Below are positions 11,601 through 27,300 of a DNA stretch of 64,000 bases, piece after piece (within the stretch, counting starts at the first letter, position 1; each line of letters begins with the position of its first letter). The DNA comes from Theocolax elegans (Eukaryota > Arthropoda > Insecta > Hymenoptera > Cerocephalidae): contig CM047426.1 in NCBI GenBank assembly GCA_026168455.1, positions 35,585,058-35,649,057 on the forward strand, written 5' to 3'. The position numbers and the translations under genes were made by a program. Under the pieces are notes generated by a model that was given only the letters and a program-made list of their open reading frames with translations, did not search any database and was not told where the DNA came from.

Positions 11601-14600
11601 GGTTGTGCGCGTCTCACGGGACAATCAAGAAATATATGGAAACGATATAACGTTGAACGTCTAAATAATCTCCAAGACAATAAACAACACAGCTGCTACA
11701 CGTGGTTGTCGTTTCTTTTCTCGTTTACAGGAACGATGGAAAGCAAATGGTAAAAGAAAAAACAAAAAATCTCATAAACTAATGAATGGAGTAGAGCTTA
11801 TCGAGTAATATAAGAAAGGTAATAAAATGAAAATGGAATGTAATAATGATGTCGCTTGGTACATCACGATCCTTCCGATTCTTCGGGTTCTTCTCAATTT
11901 TTTGTCCAAGGAATTAAATAACTGTTAATGGCTGCAATTAATTAGGGTTATAAAATACATTACGTTAGGATGATAGGCATATCAAACAATGTATGCCGTC
12001 ATTTTTGTTTTCGATGAGAAGCAGTGACACCTACACACGCATACATAACGTGTGTGTATTTTAGTGCGACAACTCCGCTGGTCTCGATTTTTCGTTAAAA
12101 TTTTTAAATATTTCAAAGATTAAAATAAGTAACTTTATATCCTCCCGTATATTCGAGACTAGCGGATACAGAGGAAAGGGTAAAAAAAAGGACGGAGTGT
12201 TTAGAACGGACATTTCTATTACGATTATGCACCATTTTACTACCATTTTATGTCCTACTAAAGCATAAAAGTGCACGCTCAAGTGAGACTCAGGCAGCAC
12301 GTGACCAAAATATATTTTGCGATAGAAAGAAAAAAATATGGAATAGTGAAACTCGTCGGTAAGGACAGTTAATAAAAGTTTACATTGGAGTCTGTAAGCT
12401 TAACTTAGTCACCCGCTGTGTGTTTCTCACTTCGGTCAGTACTACGCGACCCTGCAAAAATTTTTGCGGACCCATTGCATGCTTCCCCAATATGAATACA
12501 CTGCGTCTTAAAAGTCCCGTACATTACTCACATTTCTGTATTGGATCATTCTATTGCGTTAATTTATTATTTGAACGACCGATTGAGATAGTGTTGGTTA
12601 CATATATTTAAAATAAATGAAACAGTATATAGCTTAAATCGATAGTACTGCTCAAAATATAATACTTACAAAATTATAAATAAATAGTTGCTGTTGATTA
12701 TTTATACAAAACGTGATAGCAACGATAACCTAATCCTGAACAATCAAGACAATCAAATGGATTGAGAACTAAGAACAAACGAAAATGTCTTTTTCTTTTT
12801 TCACTGTTACAAGCATGTACGACATACTAATGGATGCACGCGAGGGACTTTCACGACGCGTGATTCGACTCCACAATATCTACTTTGAGAAAAGCGATTT
12901 TCATTATTTCAATTTCATCCTACTTTTTTTCTGCTCGTCTACTTTGTATGTGGTACAAAAATAAATGTGACATAATTAACAAAAAGAAAACTGTTGATTA
13001 AACGTATCACGATTATGTTTTGTAAAATGAATATCGCTCTTCTTTGCATTATACCAATCTATCAAAATCAACAACTACTTTAAACTCTCAAACAATAGTA
13101 ATAATAATGATAATAATAATGATGATGATGATGATGATAATAATTACGATATTTACTATGTACAGGGTGAGTGGTAAAAAATCTATCGTTACATAAATAA
13201 AACTATAAATATGATCGGCGGTATCGTTGACAATTATACATCACAAATTACGCATACACCCCAAACAGAAAAAACAAGGTAAGTTAATGAAAAAGTATAA
13301 AATAATTGAAAAGAAGCTTTGAAACGCAATGTAATAAACCATACCGGCAGTTCCCTTAGTGCAGCGGCCGCCTTTCCTACGACGGCACATATCATACCTG
13401 TTTTACGAAATAAAAAATATGGACAGTATGAAGTCATCAAGAGTGCTTCAAGAGAAGGGCTATAAAAGTACCTGCGTGACTATACTATTAACGACAGTTA
13501 TACGATTCAACAGATACGTATGTACTCTTTTGTTTGTAGATTCCGATGACAATGATTCAAAATTAAAAGTGTCATTGTAAAAGCTTATGTGCAGTTTTTA
13601 TGATCGTTCTCTTGTCCCTTTTAAGTGGTCATTCGTTTAAAATAACAAATATTTAAAAACAGTTGTACATTTAAATTATATGCAAAAAAATAATTATTAC
13701 ACTTTAAACGACCATTAAAGAATCTAGAGCAACGTTCAGCTATTGCTAAATCAAGTGAATGACATTTTGATTATGATTTTTATAATGTTTTGTACAGAAA
13801 ACAAAAGTGATATATAAATATTGGCTAGAAAGATTTGAATACTCGATTTTCTCGGACAAAAATCATTAATTATCAACAATATACAAGTCTTAGTGAAATT
13901 GGACACGCTTACTTTGTAACGGCAACGGCGATATCGTAAACCGGAAGTCTTCTTTCTCGAAATAGGTATTTCCCCATATCGGTCAGCGCAGCTGCCGAAT
14001 CGATTGCATCTCGTCCCACGCGGTTTCTTTCTAAGTATGGCGTGGCGTCTCTTCCCTAAAAATAAATTCATTTAATTATCCAATAACTAATTATAGGAGT
14101 TTTTCGAAAAACTACATGTGTTCTTAAATAATCAGAAATTTATTAAATTCTTTAACATTTTATAACACAGTAGATTCTTTTTTTAAATTTTCGAATAAAT
14201 ATACGATAGTAAACATAATTTTATTACTTTTTATTCCGATTTCCCGTGAAGGTATGTTGGATTTTAATGAATTGATTAAGTATAACGTAGATAATCGTTC
14301 ACGATTTAATAATAATGTATTTACCGCTAATAACTTAAACCCTCTTCGTTAATAATAATAGAGTATCATTATTTCCGTATTGTTCAACTCTATAAAAAAA
14401 ATAAATAAGCATATTTATACGCTTGAATAGGTTCTAGGCACGTAATAAAAAGAATATGAGAAAAAAACGGTCAATTAAAGTCATATATCAATTTCATAGA
14501 TGTATAGCACCAAGTTAATTTTAAAGCTAATGTTAATATTCCATAACGAAAACAAGCAATGTTTACTCACGCGCGAGATGATGATACCCGCAATACTGAT

Positions 14601-17600
14601 GCGTATCTTCGGGCCTTTTAGCAGCTTGTACCTAAGATCTACTCCGTTCCAGAATGACACGAAGTATCGTTTGATCTGTACATTATCGCCGCCGTGCAAT
14701 CTGTGGAAGTTAAATAGTCGATGACGAAAAACATGTCTTGAATATTGTATGTGAATACTTTTTAATTGCGGAAAAAATCGTAAAAGCTAAGTCTCATTAG
14801 GACATCCTCGAGGATTCTACGGAAATCAACAGATGCCATTCACTGCGTTGTAACGTAGTATCAAACTGCGATGTAAAATTATTCCGCGGATTTCTGACTC
14901 GCATAAACAATTCTCGAATGACAACAAATGATTCATTTTTAGACGGTACTTAACTGGATTAAAAAGATGAACTTGATTTTTACGTTGAAACACCAACGTG
15001 TTAACGACAATATAATAACATTGAATAAATAGTGCTTGTAAAAAAAGTTTATTTTGCTTACTTTATTACCCCTTGACAAACCAAATCTACATATTTACAC
15101 CATATTTATACTAGAAAAACTCTACTTGATTCAATGTCAATGATCAAACAAAATAATAAAATTCCAAAAACTAAATAAAAGTTTATTTGCGGAACATTTA
15201 ACTGAAAATTTTTTGAATAAATGTGAAATTCTGATATTTAAAAAAAAATACCTAGATATATATGCTAACTAAAATGTTAGCCATTACGCTAAATCACTCT
15301 TAAGAGCTGGCATTGTAATTTTCCGCAAGAGAAATATAACAGCTGTAATATAATGCAAAATGACAATAAATTCCAAAGAGTCAAGGCTAATACAAGGTAA
15401 TACACTGAGGGGTTTTACGAAGCTGACTCGAGGTTTGCTTCAAGCTTCGAATTCGCAGGAGTGGCATTGTTGTCCCTCGAATAATCAATGAGGCTCTAAT
15501 GCGCTTATTCTACAACCAGATTCATTTGGATATATACGCTGTCGATTCACTTATGCCGATGTTGTTAAGTGGAAACATAAATCTTCTTAGCCGCAAAAGG
15601 ATTCAATAAATATTATGTCCACGAAACAAAATTAAAATCGAAACTTATAAGTGTATGTTCTCACCTGTAACCGTCGTAATCGACGATGCAGAGAATTTCA
15701 GGGTAAATTACGTATGGCGCTTCTCGCTTTGACCTATTGCTACTAATGGACCTTTTCGACCTGAACCTCTTGGATAAGTGATCTGGTTCCATGAACGCTG
15801 AACAATCAATTAACACAATTTATTAGTATTAAGTTAATATTATATAAAATTAATACAATCTCAGTTTGTAAATATAAATGGAATAATAATTTAAATACAG
15901 TAATAATTGAATAGTTATTACTTCGGTGAAACGACGGTGAAATAAAAATGCAGTAGCTGTGGAATATTTGAATAATAGTATAAGACATTTAAATATATTT
16001 TATTTTTTGTAGATACGATACGTCGCTAAATTCCCTAAATTATTATCAGATATGTAGATTATCAGTACTAGTTAACTAAATAACTAACTAATAATAGTAT
16101 TTCATCAAATAATCTATAATTTATTAACTTCTTAATAAAGTTCTTCGATTATGATTATATAAATAAACTAGGTACACTATAATTTACAACTATAATTTTA
16201 AATGCTAATTGAAGAGTAATTCATAAATTTTAAAAAATGTAGAACTATTTTAACATTCATAAAATGATCGACACATAGTCAGATGTAAAACAAAAGTACA
16301 CTGTACATTTCTGTTATAGAGTGAGTGAAATATATACATGAATAATTAAAATTTTAATCGCCTCGACGGTTACAACTCTGGCAAATTAAATTCAAAACGA
16401 TCCCGGTAGAGTGAAAGTATTTAAATAATAATTCCGTTTTGTTCTGTTTTCCCTAATGCATATACTGGTCGCACCGGCGAACCGTAAAATAGATCATACG
16501 TCAGAAATTTGACATTCTCACAAAAATAAAACTATTTAAAGCTTTAATAAAATTTCATATTTTGTTTGTAAAAAAACAACTGACTAATCGATAAAAAAAC
16601 TTTTCTTGCAATGTCAATAGTTAAATAAAATATTTCTATATACCTTATATCCTTAAATGTGCTTTAAATTTCATAAGTAACAAATAGTGAAAAATAATGA
16701 AAAGTAAATAGAGAAATACGAAACGTGTTACGTCACGATAGGAAAAAATGAAAGCCATAGTCACTCACCGAAATCGCTATATTCGTCGTCCATAGGTTGC
16801 ATCGTTCTTTTGTACACAATGTGGTGGCTCGTATGTTGAAGACTTCGTTTCGTCCTTGTTACATTTGGCAGTAAATGTGGCTCGTGTAGCTCCTCTACCT
16901 TACTTACAACTTCCTTTACCACACGTTCGGGAAGCGGTCGAATCACCAAATCCGATCCAATGTTTCCGTCCTGTTCATTTGATTAATTATGCATTTCAAT
17001 ACATTAAATAATTTCATTTTAACAATCATTAGAATTTTAAAATTGATGAGATTGTATTCAAAATATCAAAAAAGTTTTCTATTGAATAGAAAATTAGTAT
17101 AGTAGGCTTAAATTTTAATATACAAAACATAGAATATCTTAGGATTTTTCCTCAGCAATATGCATTAAGAAATTTGATCATCAGTAATTCAAATTCTCGT
17201 GGAACATTCTAAACTATTTAATTAGTCAAAAAAAAGGACTAAATAGATAATCAGTTAGATAATAAAACATTATACAATACGAAATGAATGTTAAAAATAA
17301 ATTCTTAAGAAGTAAGTTTACACCTATATAATTATCAATAAATTTGCATAACGCTTGCTCGCGCGCCTGTTTCTACTTATTAATTCACGATCATTTTCGT
17401 ATGTGTATATGTGTTAAAACCTCTTGAATTATTGCGGAGACGCGCCTAAGTCGCCAGCGCGCCAGATGCATTGGCCAGATTGAACCGAGAGTGAAAGCAA
17501 AAAGGTCAGGTTGTTCGGTGGATCGCAAAAGAACGCGAACTCTTATGTAAGTATCGCAACTCACGACCTAAATAGATTCGCGCCTCATCTTCACGAGCAA

Positions 17601-20600
17601 ACTTTCTGCATTATCTCGTAAATTTACATAGATCAACCTCGACGTGTCATAATTATACCTCTCTAATTGGTTGTAAATTGGTAAATGTTTACACGATTTG
17701 TGTACGTTTTCTTGCTTCGTTCAAGTTTTCAATTTTAGTTCACTTGAAGATATTAGCTTCCGCGTATTTAGTTGTAGGCCCATTCGGCAAAATTCAATGC
17801 ACCACGCATTTGAGTTAATTTTTAATAACCTATTTGACAGATCGAATAATAATGATAATAATGTAGCGGTAAAGAACCAATCAATTTAAAGACCTGCGGC
17901 GACCTCGATTGTGCTACGTACGCTATCGAAGCTTAGTATATTTACGACCATGTACGTTGAAAAATTCTGCGACATTTTATATGGAAATTAAATCTATATA
18001 TATATATCCTATGATCGTATCGTTTCCAGTTTTCCATGAATTCCACACGTGCCGCCGGTAAAAAAGGCTTTCTCACGCTTCTGAAGATCAAAGACCTTTT
18101 GGTTATACATTATATTTGTCATCTGCAATTATTTTTTTCACGCTTTTTCTTATTTTTAACTCAAAAATAATTCTAAATATTATGATGTATGTCTTTTTAA
18201 AAATTATTAATAGAATCTGATTACAAAAGATTTAATAAAGAAGAATAATTAACGTGACGAAAAAGTTCAATAATTGTAAACAGATATTGGATTTACGGTC
18301 GCTGGTAAGTTTACGCGGATTTTACTTTAAATTAACTCAAAAATCTCTTAATTACACTTCGAATGTTAAATAAGATATAATATTTTTATAATATAAATGC
18401 ATAATTATTCATCTCATTATGTAATCGTTACATAATTTTGGAACAGTAATATCGCAATTTCAATCGTTTGTACAAATGTTTAGGATAAAAATTTTAGGTA
18501 TTCACATATAACAACAGTGCACCATTAGAATATTTTTCACGGACCAGGCAGCTTTTCCACGGTTTGACGCTTCTCTCATATATCTACACATGTACGTTTC
18601 ATTTGGATGGCGCTAACCACTTTTTTTCTAAATCTTAACACTGCAAATACGTTTATTTACCTAAGTCATCAAATGTTTTCCTACGGAACAAAGGTGTCTT
18701 TTTCATTTTTTCTGTACTCTTGAGAAATATAAACGCGAGTGATTTTTATCGGAATGACCCAGCTACGAAGAAATCTAAAAAATGCAATAATGCTCTCCGC
18801 GGCTCATGTAAATATTACACGTGGGATTTCACAAAACCTATTGTGTCCTTATCAAACTTCTTGAAGGAGAAAAAGAATCTACAGAGATCGGCATAGAAAT
18901 TGCGAAAATTGACGGCGAAGAGTTGAACGTGCTTATAGGATATAAAATCTGTATTATTTTTTTTGTTTTTCTCAATTCGTGGGATATCATGCAAATTCAA
19001 TACTTTTGAATATTCGATATGCTATTTTGATGCATATTTTTATGGTAATCAAAAATGAAATAGTTTTAATTCTACTTTAAATTATTAAAGCTAAATAAAT
19101 TTAACGAATATTATACAATCTAATAACTAAAAGTGAAAGTTGAATTTTTAATTTATTTGACTTTTTATAATTCTTCACTTGTATTTTCTATTCAACTGTA
19201 TGTTTTAAAGTTAAGACTTAGTTTCTCTTGAAAATATAGTGTACTGCAGTTTAGAAAAATACTTAAGAATTTCGCAAAAAAAGATATAAAAACTATAAGC
19301 TCTCGTACAAAAACATGCAGATATTGATAAGAGAAGTCAATACTTTCATAATTACAATAATTATTTTAAAAATCAGGATATATAAATCATATCATATAAT
19401 GAAATAATATAAGAAAATTACATTTGTTAATAAATAAGGAGAGATAAGATTTTCAAGTAAAATAAAAGTACTTTTACATTATGACTTTTCACTCACATTA
19501 ACTATTGATGTTAAGATTAGTGTTAAGATTATATTTTAGAAAAGAATATTATAATAAACAGATTATAAACATTGAAAAAATATTTTTATTTTTAATAAAC
19601 AAAATGTTTAAAAAACATAATATTTTTAAACAATATTAAAATTACACGAGGATAATCTGAATTCGTATATTAAAAGTATTATACTTTTCTTATGAGAGGC
19701 TTTGTGTATCATTTGTAAAAAAGAAATTATTCGCACGAGTACACCATATAAGTATATTCCATTTTTTTCCATTGAGCGAGACTGAAAGCGATATTAATGA
19801 CGTTTCTATGGCGTAGAAAATTGACAAATAAAACAACTGACGGAAATCTGTTGAGCAAGCAAAGTTCCTTACGGCGTTCCAACTTCCTCGAATCGAGCAC
19901 AAGGCAGACGCAATTATGCAATGCATTAATCTACCAAATTATGAGAACCGAATCTCGAAAGCCACCACTCATTTGGAATGATACATATCACCTTCCGAAT
20001 TGAGCGTCGGCGAGCAACAAACGAAATACTAAAAATGGATATACGATTACAAAAATTGAACCAAACTACTAATATAATGCGTAGTACTTTCATTTTTGAC
20101 AGTTTATATTTTCACTCTTTGCACTCGAAAAAATATATGCACTACGGAGCCTTTAGACGTATGTATTTTCTTGGTTTGTCCACGTGCTTAGTAATAATAA
20201 TGGGTACGCCCGCGCTGATGAAATATGGATTAAGAAAGAGCCTTTGATACTTACGACAAGCACTTTCCCACTCGAGTCCCGATGCAACAGAATGGATGCC
20301 ATGTTTCGCGTATCTTGATAGATATCGCCGATGTCGGTGACTTCCTGTCGAACAAAGTGAGAATTTGTAGAAAGATATTGCATACAAATTTGTAACAGAG
20401 AGCAGATGACTGAATATTGTATATGATCGCATTCAAGAATGTTGACCAATGTTTTGGCTCAGTGGAAAATGGGCTGTGTGAATGTGGAGTTAAATTTCGG
20501 AATCTGACATAAACTCGTTTCACTTTTTCGCCTGCTTAACAAAATGTTGCGTACATCGCATATGACGTTATGTATAACAGTGACGTTTCTCGATTTATCA

Positions 20601-23600
20601 GATTACAGGACTTTTTTATTTAAGCGAAAGACGAGTTTCAAGTTGGTCAAGGTTTGTAGATAAGTTCATCTCGAGTATCGTTTAGGAAAATGTCTTCCTT
20701 TTAAAAAAATTAAATGAATTACGCAAACGGTGAAAAGATACACTTATGAAATGTAAAACAAAATAATTTGCTTGTATAAAATGAATTATAATACATACAC
20801 CAACGTCAATAAAGTTTTATTCGTATTGATTAATAAAAAAATTAAAAAAGCACATTTCATTTGACCTTGTGTGAATAATTTAATTGACGCAATCACAAAT
20901 TATTATTCGTTATTAATTTTACATTCATTCGATTTGGCAAACCACTTTTTAAATAGTAAAAGTTAAAGTATAGTGTACAACATTTAAAAAAGGATGTTGT
21001 AGTAACGTGCAATTGCTTAATTGTAAACACTTACACGCGCGCATACATTCACACAGTCACACAAACACACACAGACGAGCGGACACACACGCACACGCAC
21101 GCATTCATGTATACACCTATATATAACCACTCAGTGTTTACTTCAATAAATTAGAATCTTTATTATCGCTTACCAAACCAATTAAAAATCATTTCCATAT
21201 TCAAAATGATACCTAGGATCGTAGAAGCAGTAACCTTGGCATTCCATATTAGCTATCTCTACCCCGTTTTAAACTATTTTACACCGCAAGTGTATTCCAC
21301 CTATGTAAGATTGTACAACATCTTGCAAAAGCAAATGAGAGAAAAAATAATAAGTTATCTTGGAAAAAACTTGGAAAAACAATGAGCGCTAATTTTTACA
21401 TAGAAAATGCTAGCAAGATAATACAAATAAAAAAAACGAACTGAACATGAAGCAAGAGTTTGTACGTAACCTTTGCATTAACTGCGAAAACTGTACGGCA
21501 TTTTTTAATTGAGAGCGTTAATCGAAAAAGCACATATTTTAACAAAAGTATTTATTGACGTAGAAATTATTTTTTCTAGATACGACAGATGTACACGGTT
21601 TGCGCAATTTATTTAATTAATTTTAATATTGCTAAGATAACAAAAGCAATAATGCTACGCAATACTTTCAAACTAACAAAATGAAAGTTTAGTATCTTGC
21701 GTTTGTTTTATCCGGGGGCGTCGCTGAGGATATTAAGAACGTGATAGGAATCCGTAATGAGAATAAGATGAAAAAAGTAAAAGAAGGAGATGAAAAAATA
21801 TTCCAAGTAACTTACTTCCGGAATCCTCTCGTAATGCAGACCGTCGAGATTCGAGTCATTTCGTTCAACGGTCCACATGGCCAGATGCTTTCCTGACCAC
21901 AGTCCGTCATTCGGTTTCAAGGACAGATTGTAGTCCTTCCCAAAAGCCTTCAGGTGCACCTCTTGTCTCGTTTCCGGGCTTCTTCTGTGCACGGAATGCA
22001 GAACCGGCACCACCTCGTACGATGGAACTGTAAATGAAAATTTAAATATTTATATAAATAACCAACGACTAACACTTTTAGTTTATTTCATATTGTGGAT
22101 ATATCATTTTGGTTTAGATTAATGACGTCTATAATTATATCATTTATTAGTATATAATTTTAGAGCGTCTCTCGAATTCAAAGAGTGGCGAAAAAAGTTT
22201 TACTAAATTCATGTGAACGTTTTGAGGAAAGTGTTCACGCAAGAGTCAATATTTTTCGAAAACATTCGTAAGTGCAAATGTGTCTGACCAATTGCATCTG
22301 TTACTACTCAGTGATAAACAAAGTAAACGATAGAAAAAAATATGTACAAACGTAAAATTATAAAGAGTTGTTAATTAACGATAATTTTATCATAATCATG
22401 AAATAAAGATAGTAAATTGTAAATTTTCATTTCTTTCAATATTATTATTTATTCATATTTTATTAGTTACATATAAGAATGTTCTTGGATTTTATAACTA
22501 TATAGACGTTATTAAAAATTACTCTATTTTCGAATCATACAATTTATATTATCAAATTATTTATACTGTTATTAACGTTTGCTTTCGGTTTTTACCATCA
22601 TTGAAAACATACTAACAAATAACATCGTATTGCAAATATACACTTTTAAATAATTGACCTGGCGTATACATACGCACACACCCACTCACACACACGCGCG
22701 CATGCATAAATATACGTATACGTGTACGTATGTAGATATATTGTTACATTTAAATAATTCACTATTTCGCAAACACCACATTAATCAAAATATTTAATGC
22801 ACAGTCTCATAAATACGCTTTTGTCCTCTACTATATTTACTTTGTCAGTTTGTGATTCATCAAATAAATACGAGTATAATGAAATAAAAATAGATTTTTA
22901 ACGACTAAATTAAAAATAAAAGAGCAAATAGAACTATTTAAAAACGATCAAAGAGAATTTATGTTGCGTAACTATAAAACCCACATATATTCATTGAATG
23001 GTAAAAAAATATGTACCTCATTGATTCAATAAAATTACTTGTGTATGTTTAAGAATATTTCAAGGCAGAATCATGAGGTTCACGAATATATAGATCCTTT
23101 CTCCGAACGCGTTAACGCATTAAAGTGACATTTATTAGATTCTCTTCCCACCCAAAGAGTAGCGGCAAATAAAAACAAATAGCCACAGGTGTACTAAAAT
23201 TTTAACGATGTGAGATAAAACTCTAATAAAAAGCTTTGGTAGTACGCTCTTTAGCAAAGATCACAACACTTCGTTTCTCAGGATAAAATTTTTTTATACT
23301 GTCTTAGCAGTATAACAAGTAGATATTACGCGAAGAAAATATTCTATATATTTTGGATCAAGAAAAATGCAACATCTACATCAATTTTAAGTAATCTTAT
23401 CTACAGCTATAGACTGAAGGTGTAGCATTACTTCAATCAAATTTCCTAATGAAAGTAAAAACTCAAAAGTGTATAGAACGTCGTACAAAATCTAGACACC
23501 TTCTTAGAAAGCGAATCAAATTGATATTCTCATAAATATAAAAGATTCGTAGTCGATTAATTAATATAAATCTGGCGTGATTATTCAAAAAAGTAAATAA

Positions 23601-24272
23601 TCGTACCTTACTTTTATAATTTATAATCGATGATTAATCCTTTAAAAATTGTATGCGGAAACAAATTAACCACAGATCGTATCATTATGAAAAAAATTAT
23701 CATATTACCTTGTAAAATTAACTAAATAAGCAGTAAATTTATCTATCTGTCATTAATGACAATATCATAAGTATACTCACAATACTACAGTGCGTGATTG
23801 CTCTGAATATACGATAACTATCTAAATTAGTTAATCTTATTCATGTAAAGAGAGAATGCACAAGCGCGTTTTTAGAATCAATACTGAAAAGATATTGTAG
23901 AAAATTTTGGCTCTTGTCGCAAAGGCCTAACTCTTCTTTTTTTCTTTAAAATATTCATGACGGTGATTCACAACGATAAATAAGGATTTAACCGGTCGGT
24001 CGTTCGCTCACTCGCGCGCGCACCTTTTGAAAAATGTTGGATCGTGAAGCGTTACCCGAGGATCCATTCGCAAGACGATCCCTTCGCGATCATATATTAC
24101 GAGATCTCTGAATCACGTAGTCGATGACCCTGTGCCATATCGTTTTCATCTATATCTCTATCTTCCTCCCTCTTTCTTTTCGTCCTTTCTTCCTTATCTA
24201 GTCGGATAAGTCTCGCACGAATCTTTCTCCTTGCACCAATGATGCAACAGCTGGAGAATGAACCGGGAACTC

Positions 24273-24306
<34 letters not shown>

Positions 24307-27300
24307 GAAAAGGGTTAAGTAAAACAGATTAAACGAGCACCCGATCCGATATCGAGACGAGAAGAAAGGAAATTGAATCGTGTACTCCGAGACACTTTTT
24401 CCTTTTATTGCGTGGTTGTCTTTTTATATCCTAGTACAAGTTTTTCAGTCTCTCTTTTTCTCTTTTACGCGATAGATTAACATTTTCGCAAGATCCCATT
24501 TTCTTTTTAGTAAATAAATTTACGGGAGAAAATCTGTATCATAAATTTAGTTTCTTTATATTGCCGAAATCAGACCTGACCAATTTTTGGTAAATAACTC
24601 ACAACTCGTCAAATATTGGTCAAAAATTGAAAATATTTCTACCATAAAGATGCGATCTTTCTGACTCATACTTCACACGTCAAAACAATCAAAATTATTA
24701 TGTATAAATATTATTCACAAGAATTTTGAGATTCTTTAATTTCATTCAAAAAATATTGTAAAAACAAATTTTTTTTATAATTCTTTCTACGTATAGCTAG
24801 CTTACATAGAAACCAGAACATTAAAGTTAAAAAATAATATATTAACGATTGCAATAAAAATAAGAAATGCATTTGCTTTTTATAATGCCAATTAATTATT
24901 ATCGCAATACCGACATAAAAAAATAAATTAAACCGTCGAGCGATGACTAATTTCTTTAGAGTACTACTAATCCAATAAATATTGCCTTTCAAAATAGCCC
25001 AGAGAAATAACGTTGCGAAGAATAATTTTTATTCAATAATAAAATAAATTTATTCTTTATATAGCATTAACAATCAATAGAGAGATCACTAGAAAAAATA
25101 AATAGATATAAACGATTAGTTAACGTTTCCATATTTCAAAGTAGAAGAATATTTCTTTTGCGTTACAACTTACCAGATTCATGGCCCGCCTGGAACACAG
25201 TCAGCATCTCCTCCCTGGTCATATGTTCGTGAATCTAGACAAAAAAAATTTAAGATTAATTACCGATTAGTTTACGGGCATACTTTTTATTTATTTTTCT
25301 ACTTGTTATATTTCAATTTTACTACCGGCAGACACCTGGCTATGATTAAGTGGACCAAGCCTGCATAATGTTATACTTTCTATGAGTAATCGTAATGTCA
25401 CAATTATATAGGAACGTTTCTAAAATTTCACTTATTACAATTTTTACTTATATTTTTCTTTCTCGAGTACGTGCTTGGTAATTTATTTAACATAGCTGAA
25501 ACGTTTTACTGGTTTTTAAAATTTACTTTAAATATATATAATTTTGTAAATGATCATTAATTAATATTATCAGTTTAATTTTTTGTACATATCTATTTTA
25601 AAAGCGATAAGACTGTATGTAAAAGAGTTCGTATATTTGTTTTATATTATTGTTTCTGGTAAGAAAAAAATTTGAGGCATTGATAAAAAATTGACCTAAT
25701 GTACGATTTCCACGAAAATATGTTTCGAGAGAATCGATTGTATCAGTCGCACATTAATCGTCTACCACAATTTTTTGTCATCTTCGACCGGAGACACAAA
25801 TACTCCTATGGAATTACCTCATCTTTTGAGAGACAAATTATTAATGGTCAATTAAATCTTTCGATTCTCATTAATTTAAAGAAATGTTATATGCCCAATA
25901 TCAATGGAAACTATATATATTTATATGTGACAAGTTATTTGATAAAATAGAAGAAGTTGTATCAATGTATCATCCAAAGCATCACAGTATTTTGCAAAGA
26001 AAGCGTTTCTAATTATATAAATAAATCATTTCGATATAGTGAAAACAATGTACTTATTGTACTATTTTTTTTTAATATTCTACTTTCCGTTGTTGGTAAT
26101 GTGAATAAGCACAAAGTATTGTGATTTAAAGATAAACAGTACTTAAAAAAACTTAAAATCTTTAAAAAATTGTATAATTCAAGCATATAAAATTACTTAA
26201 TCTTATTTAAAAAATGTGTTTATTTCTCTAGATTGAAAATTGGAATATCGTCTTTTTTAGTTTGTCGCAAAAAATAATGAGTTACTCGCAATATTCTGTA
26301 ATATTTTCTACATAAATATAATTGAAAATGCGTACACCTATTTTTAATTATCACAGTTGTTATTATGTATGAAATAAAGAGGTCTCCGTTACAGCGAATT
26401 TGAAAACGATCTCCAAAGTTCAACAAAATTCATGATCAGAAGTTTAAGCGGCTTCATTAATTTTGGACTTTTCGTATGCACGTTAATTATGAGTAAAACT
26501 TGGGGAACAACAACAACAACTTAGGAGAAACTCTATTGATAGTTTCTATCTACATTTACAACGAAACAGATATATTAATATGTGTGTACGTGCGTATGTG
26601 TGTGCATATACGTTATTTTACTATTGAGAATCGGTTGCAGTCGAGTTTGTACCATCACTGATCCGAAAGACACACTATTGATCTTTTGTTAATACAGGTG
26701 AACTGGCTATTTTACCCACAACTACGATTTAACACAAAAGATGTATACGAATGTACGTTCCGCTAGTGCGTATATACCGCAACCTCGAACTACACAAAAT
26801 CAACCGTATACATGTATATGTATCGAGATCTATACATAGATACATGCGGACTTACGCATAGAGTTCAATTCAACATTCGGCAACTGTGAAACCAGTAGAA
26901 TCTTATTACCGGAAATCAATATTGCCAATCCAAATTGAAAGCAGTAAATAACGAAAGACCTTTTGCATGTAGATTACTTATTTGCGAGGAAATGCGCTAC
27001 ATTTCTATATTTCGATCATATGGTTACTACTAATTATTTTTAATCAGTAAAATAAATACGTGTATTATTTTTGCGAGTAAAGAAAATAGATATTCGTGAA
27101 TTAAATTATAAGAATCGAGCAATGATCGATGAAACGATAACCGAAGTTTATGCATGGAGAAAAATCTAAATGTTCGAATTATGCAAATTAAATCTTATTA
27201 CATATTTTAATTCGTTAGAAACGAAGGCGATTTGTTTATCAGCCAGTTTAGATTTTGGTTTGAGGTATATCAATCGTATATTAAGTGCATAATTAGCGGT

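Noticed and set aside
12395..12600. Possible transposon end or exon in the intron between the loop exons
   Set aside because: Less AT-rich with an acceptor-like TTTTTGCAG on the minus strand, but the following sequence does not fit the gene 2 frame and no inverted end or target duplication was found.
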